From: an uncultured Opitutia bacterium
GTDB taxonomy: Bacteria; Verrucomicrobiota; Verrucomicrobiia; Opitutales; UBA953
Assembly: GCA_937875975.1 (NCBI GenBank)
Contig: CALEEU010000105.1
Coordinates: 1-29,535, forward strand
Direction: 5' to 3'
Length of the DNA stretch: 29,535 nt
Below, one piece after another: positions 7,869-14,954 of this stretch. A program made the position numbers and the translations under genes. How positions within the stretch are numbered: the stretch's first letter is position 1; each line of letters begins with the position of its first letter. Under the pieces are notes generated by a model that was given only the letters and a program-made list of their open reading frames with translations, searched no databases and was not told the origin of the DNA.

Positions 7869-7945
7869 GGTGAGGGTGTGCGGTGAAAAGCGTCGTCCGA
7901 AAGGACGCGCCAAAGGAGGAAAAACCTAGTGGGAAGACGGTTCGC

Positions 7946-8800
7946 CTAGACGGCGACGTCTTGGACCGGGACTCCAGGGTGCATCTCGAAGATGCCAACA
8001 GGGGTCGTCGGGCCTGTCATCACGATGGAATAATCATCGCCGATGCCAATGATAATCTGACCTCCGGGCATATTAACCACTAAATCTGCGTCAACTAGGC
8101 CCATTTTACGGGCTACGGCGGCTGAAGCCGAAGAGGAGGAACCGGAGGCCATCGTGTAGCCGGCGCCGCGTTCCCAGATCTCGATGCGCACGTTCTTGCG
8201 GTCGATGATCTGCATGAACTGGACGTTGGTCCGGTTCGGGAAATTGGGGTGCACCTCGAGGTGCGGTCCGTACGTCTTGGCGAGGTCAGGCGTAAGGTCA
8301 TCGACCGGGATCACGCAGTGCGGGTTACCGACAGTGGCGGCCCAGTACTTGAAGGTCTTGCCGAGGACAGTGATCTCTTCGCCGAGGACCTCGCGGTCCG
8401 CACCGACGTGCGGGATGACTGGCGCACGGAAGGAGACCTTGCCCATCTCGACGCGGATACGGTTGCCGCCGTCGAAGACTTCGCAGCGGACGATGCCACC
8501 GATGGTGTGCAGGCGGAACTCTTGGCCTTCCTGGATACGCTTGGTCTCGAGGAGGTGGCGGCAGAAGATGCGGATGCCGTTGCCGGACTTCTCAGCCTCG
8601 GAGCCATCAGGATTCAGGATGCGCAGACCGAAGGTACCGTCGGTGCGTTCGATGGGGCCGTAGAGGATGCCGTCCGAGCCCAGGCCGAAGTGACGGTGGC
8701 AGACTTTGCGGATGGCTTCGGGCGAAAAGAGGGTAGGGCAGTCCTTGGGTTCGAGGACGAGGTAGTCGTTGCCGAGGGCGTGATATTTGGCGAAACGCAT
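7946..8800 (-). CDS. dapF: Diaminopimelate epimerase homologue with both catalytic cysteines replaced by serine
   Basis: 284 residues with the full DapF length and hallmarks: FAKYHALGNDYLVL at 3-16, LNPDGSEAEKSGNG at 62-75, VGNPHCVIPVDD at 157-168 and ERGAGYTMASGS at 210-221, ending in an MTGP motif. DapF normally interconverts LL- and meso-diaminopimelate for lysine and peptidoglycan, using two cysteines (E. coli Cys73 before GNG, Cys217 before GSG). Here these positions are Ser72 (codon at 8585-8587) and Ser219 (codon at 8144-8146). The second loop reads ASGSSSSAS instead of ACGSGAC. The ATG at 8798-8800 has AGAAGG six bases upstream, which fixes the start. The fold assignment is secure. 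Whether it still epimerises diaminopimelate is open, so the symbol denotes homology only. Confidence 0.85.
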   Translation of the reverse strand: MRFAKYHALGNDYLVLEPKDCPTLFSPEAIRKVCHRHFGLGSDGILYGPIERTDGTFGLRILNPDGSEAEKSGNGIRIFCRHLLETKRIQEGQEFRLHTIGGIVRCEVFDGGNRIRVEMGKVSFRAPVIPHVGADREVLGEEITVLGKTFKYWAATVGNPHCVIPVDDLTPDLAKTYGPHLEVHPNFPNRTNVQFMQIIDRKNVRIEIWERGAGYTMASGSSSSASAAVARKMGLVDADLVVNMPGGQIIIGIGDDYSIVMTGPTTPVGIFEMHPGVPVQDVAV

Positions 8801-8903
8801 GTTCGCCTTCTGATTGGGCGTTATGGGCGGGTTTGGCAAGCAAGGGGTACGGTCCGCGCACTCACGGCTTTCATTCTCTCGTCCACGGGCTTAGAAGACG
8901 CCC
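8801..8903. promoter_or_regulatory. Divergent spacer between the dapF-like gene and the sulfatase
   Basis: This 103-bp gap lies between two divergent start codons and must carry promoters for both directions. Apart from the AGAAGG ribosome site of the dapF-like gene near 8807-8812, I could not find a convincing -35/-10 pair or operator repeat. Confidence 0.35.
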
Positions 8904-10475
8904 ATGCGCCTCCTGCCCCTAGTTGCCCTTTCCTGCGTGCTCTCTGCTTTCGCGGCTGACCAGCGCCCGCCGAACATCGTCCTCCTCTACGCCGACGACA
9001 TCGGCTGGGGCGACCTGGGGTGCTACGGCTCGAAGGCCATCCCGACCCCGAATCTCGACCGGCTGGCTGCCCAGGGCACGCGCTTCACCTCAGGGTATTG
9101 TACGTCCGCCACCTGCACGCCTTCGCGTTATTCCCTTCTTACCGGTGAATACGCCTGGCGTCGTCAAGGCACCGGCATCCTTGCCGGCGATGCGCGCCTT
9201 ATCATCAAGCCCGGCCGGCCGACGATGGCTGCCAGCCTCGCCAAGCTCGGCTACGCCACCGGTGTCGTGGGCAAGTGGCACCTCGGACTCGGCTCAGGTG
9301 ACGTCGATTGGAACCAGAAGATTGCTCCGTCGCCCAATCAGATCGGCTTCACTTACTCCTTCATCATGGCCGCCACTGGCGATCGCGTGCCGACGGTCTT
9401 CGTCGAGGATGGCTCCGTCGTCGGCCTCGACCCCAAGGACCCCATCGAGATTAGTTACAAGGCACCTTACCCCGGCGACCCCGACCTCAAGTCCGACGCC
9501 GAGCGCGCGAAGCTGAAGATGGATTGGTCACATGGACACAATATGGCGCTCGTCAATGGCGTCGGCCGCATCGGCTGGATGAAGGGCGGCAAGTCCGCGG
9601 TTTGGAACGACGAGACGATGGGCGACACCTTCGCTGACAAAGCCTGCGGCTTCATTGCGCGCAATAAGGACAAGCCATTCTTCCTCTTCTACGCCTCGCA
9701 CGAGAACCATGTGCCGCGCGTCCATCATCCGCGCTACGCCGGCAAGACGCCGCTCGGCCCACGCGGCGACGCCGTGGTGGCGTTCGACGATCAGGTCGGC
9801 CGCATCCTCGCCGAGCTCGATAAGCAGGGCCTCGCCGAGAACACCCTTGTCATCTACTCTTCCGACAACGGTCCGGTGCTCGACGACGGTTATAAGGACC
9901 AGGCCGTGGAGCGGAACAAGGCGGCGGCGCATTCCCCGGCCGGCCCCTTCCGCGGCGGCAAGTACAGTATCCTCGAAGGCGGCACGCGGGTGGGCTTCAT
10001 CGCGCGCTGGCCCGGCCACACGCCCGTCGGCAAGGTCTCCGGCGCGTTGATATCGCAGGTCGACCTGCCAGCTGTCTTCACGAAAGTCGCCGGCGGCGAC
10101 CCCGCCGATTTCCTCAAGCTCGACTCCATCGACACCTCCGCGGCCCTCTCGGGTGGCGCCGGCCGCGAGACGTTGATCTCCAGCACGCAGGGCAATGTGC
10201 TTTCCATCCGCGACGCGCGCTGGAAGTTCATCTCGGGCATTGGCGCCCCAGGCAAGGGCAAGAAGACCCAAGGCCCGCTCGTCGACCTCTTGGGTGGTGA
10301 AGCCGACCAGGCCAACGACCGACGCGACCAGGCCGGCCCGCGTCTGTTCGATCTGCAGTCCGATCCCGGTGAACGGAACAACGTCGCCAAGGAACATCCG
10401 GAAGTCGTCGCACGGCTCAGGGCCTTGCTTGAGGCGCAGCGGGCGAAGGGCGTCGGGCAGCCGTTACCGAACTAA
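8904..10475 (+). CDS. Secreted type I sulfatase (arylsulfatase family)
   Basis: A 523-residue exported sulfatase that hydrolyses sulfate esters, probably on a glycan. A signal peptide spans about 1-18 (MRLLPLVALSCVLSAFA). The metal-binding DD of LLYADDIGWGDLGCYG is at 31-32. The maturation signature CTPSRYSLLTG starts at Cys71 and fits C-x-P-x-R, so Cys71 would be converted to formylglycine. Other motifs are GKWHLG, a late YSSDNGP metal-ligand motif, and FDLQSDPGERNNVA, the C-terminal sulfatase block. The length is normal. Which sulfated sugar it acts on cannot be read off. No formylglycine-generating enzyme or anSME is in the window. It is followed at 71 bp by the oxidoreductase gene, suggesting a sugar-catabolic unit. 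Confidence 0.93.
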   Translation: MRLLPLVALSCVLSAFAADQRPPNIVLLYADDIGWGDLGCYGSKAIPTPNLDRLAAQGTRFTSGYCTSATCTPSRYSLLTGEYAWRRQGTGILAGDARLIIKPGRPTMAASLAKLGYATGVVGKWHLGLGSGDVDWNQKIAPSPNQIGFTYSFIMAATGDRVPTVFVEDGSVVGLDPKDPIEISYKAPYPGDPDLKSDAERAKLKMDWSHGHNMALVNGVGRIGWMKGGKSAVWNDETMGDTFADKACGFIARNKDKPFFLFYASHENHVPRVHHPRYAGKTPLGPRGDAVVAFDDQVGRILAELDKQGLAENTLVIYSSDNGPVLDDGYKDQAVERNKAAAHSPAGPFRGGKYSILEGGTRVGFIARWPGHTPVGKVSGALISQVDLPAVFTKVAGGDPADFLKLDSIDTSAALSGGAGRETLISSTQGNVLSIRDARWKFISGIGAPGKGKKTQGPLVDLLGGEADQANDRRDQAGPRLFDLQSDPGERNNVAKEHPEVVARLRALLEAQRAKGVGQPLPN

Positions 10476-10546
10476 TCGGTCGATTAAATCCGGGTCGCCG
10501 ACTTCTCCCGACTTGAAGCGGAGGAGGGAAGGGTGATGCTCGGCGC

Positions 10547-11626
10547 ATGAGCACGCCCCCTATCCGAGTCCTTTGCGTCGGTGCCGGCCACATGGGCCGT
10601 TCGCATGCCCTCGCGTACCATAAGCTGCCTGGCTTCCAGATCGTCGGTCTCGTGACCCGCTCCGCCGATTCCCGGGCCAAGCTTAACGCTGAACTCGGCG
10701 GCGGCTACGCGGAGTACGGCGACTTCCATGCCGCGCTCAAGGCCACGAAGCCCGATGCGGTTTCCATCTCGAGCTACCCGGATACGCATGCGGAATATGC
10801 CGTCGCCGCGCTCGCGGCCGGTTGCCATGTCTTCGTCGAGAAGCCCCTTGCCGTGACCGTCGCCGAGGCCGAGCAGATCGTCGCCAAGGCCAAGGAAGTG
10901 AAGCGCAAGGTCGTCATCGGCTACATCCTCCGTCACCACCCGGCCTGGACCCAGTTCATCAAGACCGTGCAGACGCTTGGCAAGCCGCTCGTCATGCGCA
11001 TGAACCTCAATCAGCAGAGCTACGGTGACATGTGGAAGACGCACAAGTCGCTCCTGCAGACTTGTAGCCCCGTCGTCGACTGCGGCGTCCATTATGTCGA
11101 CGTGATGTGCCTCATGACCGGCAGCCGCCCCGTGCGCGTCTCCGGTATCGGCGCCCGTCTGACCGAAGAGATGCCCGCCGGCCAAATCAACTACGGCCAT
11201 CTCCAGGTGACCTTCGCCGACGGCTCCGTCGGCTGGTACGAGGCCGGCTGGGGTCCGATGATGTCCGAGGAGGCCTTCTTCGTGAAGGACGTGATCGGGC
11301 CGAAGGGCTGCGTCTCCATCGTCGCCGGCAAGGCCTCGCAGGCCGGTAATTCCGCCGACGTCGATTCGCACTCCGCCGCCCAGGCGCTCAAGGTGCATTC
11401 ATCCCAGCTCGGCGCCGACGGTAAGTTCACCAAGCCCGATGAGATCGTGCCGACCGACGCCGATCCTGGTCACGACGGACTTTGTGAGCGCGAGCAGGTC
11501 TATTTCGAAAAAGCCATCCGCGAAGACCTCGACCTCACCGCGCACATGGATGACGCCGTCAATTCGATGCGCATCGTCGCCGCGGCCGACCAATCGTTCC
11601 GCGAAGGTCGCACGATCAATCTCTGA
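10547..11626 (+). CDS. Gfo/Idh/MocA-family NAD(P)-dependent sugar oxidoreductase
   Basis: 359 residues. An N-terminal Rossmann domain has the dinucleotide motif VGAGHMGRSH (glycine motif at 12-17). It is followed by the family EKPLA motif (Glu98-Lys99-Pro100), whose lysine is catalytic. The C-terminal alpha/beta domain has VVDCGVHYVDVM with the expected Asp and His. Family members oxidise or reduce sugars, inositols and sugar acids in the cytoplasm; the substrate here is unknown. No signal peptide is present. A strong purine-rich ribosome site (GGAGGAGGGAAGGG) precedes the ATG. It sits between a sulfatase and a gluconokinase (6 bp to the latter), which suggests oxidation of a desulfated sugar towards a gluconate-type intermediate. 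Confidence 0.9.
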   Translation: MSTPPIRVLCVGAGHMGRSHALAYHKLPGFQIVGLVTRSADSRAKLNAELGGGYAEYGDFHAALKATKPDAVSISSYPDTHAEYAVAALAAGCHVFVEKPLAVTVAEAEQIVAKAKEVKRKVVIGYILRHHPAWTQFIKTVQTLGKPLVMRMNLNQQSYGDMWKTHKSLLQTCSPVVDCGVHYVDVMCLMTGSRPVRVSGIGARLTEEMPAGQINYGHLQVTFADGSVGWYEAGWGPMMSEEAFFVKDVIGPKGCVSIVAGKASQAGNSADVDSHSAAQALKVHSSQLGADGKFTKPDEIVPTDADPGHDGLCEREQVYFEKAIREDLDLTAHMDDAVNSMRIVAAADQSFREGRTINL

Positions 11627-11632
11627 CCGTCG

Positions 11633-12145
11633 ATGGCGCACCCGAACCTCGTCTTCATGGGCGTCTGCGGTTGCGGCAAGAGCACCGTCGCGGAGATCTA
11701 CGCAAAGCGAACCGGCGCCACGTTGCTTGAGGCCGACGTCTTCCATCCCCCCGAAAATATCGCGAAGATGAGTGCGGGCACCCCGCTGACCGATGCGGAC
11801 CGCGCCGGCTGGCTGGCGGCGATGTCCGCCCGTCTCGCCGAGGGAAAGGCCAAGGGTGAGGCGATGGTCGTGACCTGCTCCGCCCTGAAGAAGATCTATC
11901 GCGATCGCCTACGCGAGGGTGACCCGGAGCTCTTCTTCATCTTCCTCGATGGCAGTCAGGAACTCCTGCAGGCGCGCCTTGATGCGCGTAAAGGGCACTT
12001 CATGCCGCCCGGTCTCCTGGGTAGCCAGCTTGCCACCTTGGAGCGTCCGAACCTCGCCAGCGAGAAGTGCCTGCACGTCAGCATCAGCCTTTCGCCTGAG
12101 CAGATCTGCGCGACCGTCGGCGTGGCGATGCGCCGCTTCGCCTGA
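11633..12145 (+). CDS. gntK: Gluconokinase (GntK/IdnK type)
   Basis: A 170-residue soluble kinase that phosphorylates D-gluconate to 6-phosphogluconate, feeding the pentose phosphate or Entner-Doudoroff route. The P-loop is GVCGCGKST at residues 10-18 (family usually GVSGSGKS). The family motifs LLEADVFHPPENIAKMSAGTPLTDADRAGWL and VVTCSALKKIYRDRLR (substrate region) follow. After these come a KGHFMPPGLLGSQLATLE block and the short C-terminal helix typical of the family. The length matches the usual 165-175. It begins 6 bp after the oxidoreductase and is followed by an intrinsic terminator. Close relatives (shikimate or other sugar-acid kinases) are less likely given the MPP and HPP motifs. 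Confidence 0.9.
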   Translation: MAHPNLVFMGVCGCGKSTVAEIYAKRTGATLLEADVFHPPENIAKMSAGTPLTDADRAGWLAAMSARLAEGKAKGEAMVVTCSALKKIYRDRLREGDPELFFIFLDGSQELLQARLDARKGHFMPPGLLGSQLATLERPNLASEKCLHVSISLSPEQICATVGVAMRRFA

Positions 12146-12152
12146 AAAGCAG

Positions 12153-12174
12153 AAGGCCCGCTTGCGCGGGCCTT
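12153..12174. terminator. Bidirectional intrinsic terminator between gntK and the ThuA gene
   Basis: AAGGCCCGC (12153-12161) and GCGGGCCTT (12166-12174) form a perfect nine-pair stem around a TTGC loop. TTT follows on the plus strand, and CTGCTTTT follows on the minus strand. It lies 7 bases past the gntK stop and between two convergent genes, so it can end both transcripts. Confidence 0.85.
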
Positions 12175-12185
12175 TGAGTTCCGAC

Positions 12186-12202
12186 GTAAGCGTGACGCTT
12201 AC
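12186..12202. repeat. Near-perfect palindrome at the 3' end of the ThuA gene
   Basis: GTAAGCGT and ACGCTTAC flank a single G, and the repeat includes the TAA stop of the ThuA gene. It may fold as a small second stem beside the terminator or be a protein site; no function is shown. Confidence 0.4.
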
Positions 12203-13248
12203 TTCTTCCAGACGACCTTGGATGGCTCGATGACGCTCGTCTTATCGAGGGTCGGGAAGCCTTCCGGGACGGGCAGGGTGACCTTGCCGGTCGCGGCCCA
12301 TTCGGTGGAGCGGGCGAGGATCGTCTGGAAGCCCACGCAGTGCAGGGCGTCGTAGCTGGTATCGGCGGCCATGATGTGGCCCATCGAGGTGGTCACGACG
12401 CGACCCTTATTGAAGGGGGCGAACCAGACCATCGGTTCATGCATGTCGGTGCCGCCGAACTCCGGCTTGGAGTAGGAGCTGGAGAGGACGTGCATGTGGT
12501 CGGCGGTGCCGCGCATGCGGTGGTAGAGTTCGTCGGTGGCATGGAGCCATTCCGCGGGCAGGCCCTGCATGACGGGGTGGGCGGCGTCGCGGGTCTTGAG
12601 CGTGAAGACGTGCTTGGGGCCGTGGCCGGAGCCGAAGCCCTTGCCCTGGATCTTCTCGTCGGCGTCGAGAAGCGCGACGGCCTTGCCGGTCTGGTCGTCG
12701 ACCGCAATGCGCTTGGCGAAGGTGGCGCCGCGCCAGCCGCAGCAGATCATCTCGTTGAAGTTATCCCAGCCGGTGAAAGCGTTGTTCGCCGCGTGGACGT
12801 TGACGAGTCCGCCGCCATTCATGACGAATTCCGTGAAGGAGTCCTTCATCGCGGCGCCCCATTCCGGTCCGTTGTAGTTGTTCACGATGACCTGGTAGTC
12901 GGTGAACTTCGGGGACCACTGTTCCCACTCGGCGGCGTGGGCCTGTTTGAAGGCAGCTTCTTCGGCGTTCCATTCCTTGGTCGCGGCGTCGAAGGCTTTC
13001 TTCGCGGCGGCGTCGCCGGGCTTGGGCTTGGCCGGCTTGGCCTTGGCGAAGGCGGCGGGAGCGGTGGCAACGGTCACGGTGAAGCGACCGGTGGCCTCGA
13101 GGGTGGCCTTGGTGGACGCAGTCGTGCGGACCCAGTCGTGGTTATTACGTCCGTCGAGCATCAGGACGCGGATTTTCTCGGCGGCTCCGAGGGGGAGGGC
13201 CAGGAGGGCGAGCAGGCAGACGAGCCCGAGCTTGTGCAGGGTTTTCAT
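12199..13248 (-). CDS. Secreted ThuA-domain protein with charged insertion
   Basis: 349 residues. A signal peptide covers about 1-23 (LGLVCLLALLALPLGAAE). The ThuA fold (PF06283, glutamine-amidotransferase-like) shows as IRVLMLDGRNNHDW near the start, then GGGLVNVHAANNAF, and GHGPKHVFTLKTRDAAHPVMQGLP towards the middle. C-terminal blocks are ATDELYHRMRG and MVWFAPFNKGRVVTTSMGH. An insertion at about 65-110 is almost entirely Ala/Lys/Pro/Glu (AFAKAKPAKPKPGDAAAKKA and onward) and looks like a solvent-exposed helix or linker. ThuA proteins are linked to trehalose or sugar utilisation, and secreted ones are abundant in Verrucomicrobiota and Planctomycetes beside sulfatases and oxidoreductases. 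The catalytic role is not established. A GCCTC/GAGGC hairpin lies in its short leader. Confidence 0.85.
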   Translation of the reverse strand: MKTLHKLGLVCLLALLALPLGAAEKIRVLMLDGRNNHDWVRTTASTKATLEATGRFTVTVATAPAAFAKAKPAKPKPGDAAAKKAFDAATKEWNAEEAAFKQAHAAEWEQWSPKFTDYQVIVNNYNGPEWGAAMKDSFTEFVMNGGGLVNVHAANNAFTGWDNFNEMICCGWRGATFAKRIAVDDQTGKAVALLDADEKIQGKGFGSGHGPKHVFTLKTRDAAHPVMQGLPAEWLHATDELYHRMRGTADHMHVLSSSYSKPEFGGTDMHEPMVWFAPFNKGRVVTTSMGHIMAADTSYDALHCVGFQTILARSTEWAATGKVTLPVPEGFPTLDKTSVIEPSKVVWKK

Positions 13249-13294
13249 GGGGAGAGCCTCATTGGAGGCATTTCCTGAGGGCGGGCGAGCGTTT

Positions 13295-14818
13295 TCAGTT
13301 TCGGTCCAGTGAACGATAGTGGATGGCCTCTAATAGGTGGGCGGTGGCGATACGTTCGGCGCCCGCAAGGTCGGCGATGGTACGGGCGACCCGCAGAATA
13401 CGGTCATAGGCACGGGCGGAAAGGCCCAGCTTCTCCATCGCCTGCTGGAGGAGGTCGCCCTGGGCTTTTTCCAGTGCGCAATACTCCCGTAGTTCGCGTC
13501 CGCCGAGGAGGGCGTTACACCCGCCAGTTCGGCTGCCGAAGCGAAGACGTTGCTGTACGCGCGCCGCTTCGACGCGCTCACGGATGGCGACAGAGGCTTC
13601 GCCGGGGGCGGCGTCGCGGAGTTCCTCAAGGGTCAGTGCCGGTGCTTCGACCTGGATGTCGATGCGATCGAGGAGCGGTCCTGAAATCTTGCCACGGTAT
13701 TTGCGCACCTGCATCGGTGAGCAGCGGCACTCGCGGCGGCGGTCGCCCAGATGGCCACACGGACAGGGGTTCATCGCCGCGACCAACATCAGACGCGAGG
13801 GCAGGGTGACCTTGGCCGCCGCACGTGAGACGGTGACTTGTCCGTCTTCGAGCGGTTGTCGTAGCACCTCAAGCGCTGAGCGTCGGAACTCCGGGAGCTC
13901 GTCGAGGAAGAGTACGCCGAGGTGGGCGAGCGAGACTTCACCGGGTCCCGGGATGCTGCCTCCGCCGATGAGCCCGATGTCGCTGATCGTGTGGTGGGGG
14001 GAGCGGAAGGGCCTTTGCCAACCACGCCGTGCGTCGGCGAGCGCCATGCCAGCCGCGGAATGCACGCCGAGGATCTCGAGGAATTCCTCTGGGTCGGGCG
14101 CCGGTAGGATGGTCGGAATCCGTTTCGCAATCAGTGATTTTCCGGAGCCCGGCGGGCCGATCATCAGCAGATTATGCCCGCCCGCGGCAGCGACTTCGAC
14201 CGCTCGGCGGATGGCGGCCTGGCCTTTGACCTCGGCGAAGTCCGGCTGGCCGTCGGCTGACGTGACCTCTGGCGCTGGTTTCGGCATCAGCGGCGTCGCC
14301 TTCGATTCGCCGTTGAGGAATCGTAACGCGCCGTCGAGCGTATCGGCCGGGATGGCTTCGATGCCGCCGACCAGCGAGGCTTCTTCGGCCGAGGCGCGGG
14401 GCAGGATGACGCCGCGCAGGCCGGCCTTGCGTGCGAGAATCGCCATCGCCACGCCTCCGCGGAGGGGACGGGTCGCTCCGCTGAGTCCAAGCTCGCCGGC
14501 GATGAGGTAGTGCTGCAGGAACGTCCGATCGAGTTGCCCCGTCGAAGCGGCGATGCCGAGCGCGATGGGCAGGTCGTAGATGGCGCCTTCCTTCTTCAAG
14601 TCGCCGGGCGCCAGGTTGATGGTCGTGCGCGTCTCCGGTAGCCGCAGGCCGCTGTTCTGGAGGGCGGATTGCACCCGCTCTTCGGATTCCTTGACCGCCG
14701 CATCGGGCAGCCCGACCAACCACAACCCGTTTTCGCCGAGCTCGCCCGTATTGACTTCGATTTCGACAGGGACGGCTTCGACGCCGACCAAGGCGGCCGA
14801 ACGGATGACGGAGAGCAT
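13295..14818 (-). CDS. comM: ComM/YifB-type AAA+ ATPase (Mg-chelatase-like)
   Basis: A 507-residue protein. ComM is known in naturally transformable bacteria as a hexameric helicase that drives branch migration of incoming DNA; YifB is the same family in species where its role is less clear. The N-terminal Lon-protease-like domain shows VEVNTGELGENGLWLVGLPDAAVKESEERV-type blocks. The Walker A GPPGSGKS is at 221-228, Walker B is the later LFLDELPEF, and the Mg_chelatase block with NPCPCGHLGD and CRCSP cysteines and the LLDRIDI sensor follows. The C-terminal Mg_chelatase_C domain ends in the HLLEAIHYRSLDR motif. Length and domains are complete. No other competence gene is nearby. Confidence 0.93.
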   Translation of the reverse strand: MLSVIRSAALVGVEAVPVEIEVNTGELGENGLWLVGLPDAAVKESEERVQSALQNSGLRLPETRTTINLAPGDLKKEGAIYDLPIALGIAASTGQLDRTFLQHYLIAGELGLSGATRPLRGGVAMAILARKAGLRGVILPRASAEEASLVGGIEAIPADTLDGALRFLNGESKATPLMPKPAPEVTSADGQPDFAEVKGQAAIRRAVEVAAAGGHNLLMIGPPGSGKSLIAKRIPTILPAPDPEEFLEILGVHSAAGMALADARRGWQRPFRSPHHTISDIGLIGGGSIPGPGEVSLAHLGVLFLDELPEFRRSALEVLRQPLEDGQVTVSRAAAKVTLPSRLMLVAAMNPCPCGHLGDRRRECRCSPMQVRKYRGKISGPLLDRIDIQVEAPALTLEELRDAAPGEASVAIRERVEAARVQQRLRFGSRTGGCNALLGGRELREYCALEKAQGDLLQQAMEKLGLSARAYDRILRVARTIADLAGAERIATAHLLEAIHYRSLDRN

Positions 14819-14954
14819 GTCGCAGGGCAGAGGGAAACGCGGGTTGCCACAATCCTCGACGCTTGGGGCCTAAATCTCAGCAAAAGTGCCCATTGCTGGG
14901 TGGTTTACCTTGGCAACCCTTGGCGGCATCGGCTGTCATAGGAGAGTACCTTTC
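14819..14954. promoter_or_regulatory. Divergent spacer between comM and the cytochrome operon
   Basis: A 136-bp gap between divergent start codons, expected to hold promoters for both. An AGGAG ribosome site (14940-14944) stands 10 bases before the cytochrome ATG. TTGGCA and TGTCAT hexamers with an 18-base spacer occur at 14910-14939, but they lie too close to the ribosome site to be the real promoter. Confidence 0.35.

Noticed and set aside
7894..7907. CGTCC-GAAA-GGACG hairpin upstream of the helicase gene, considered as a terminator for the dapF-like gene
   Set aside because: The stem is only five pairs and the T-run on the minus strand is offset by several bases; it also falls within a possible N-terminal extension of the helicase.
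14910..14939. TTGGCA and TGTCAT hexamers with an 18-base spacer, considered as the promoter of the cytochrome gene
   Set aside because: The predicted transcript would start after the AGGAG ribosome site at 14940-14944, leaving no usable leader.
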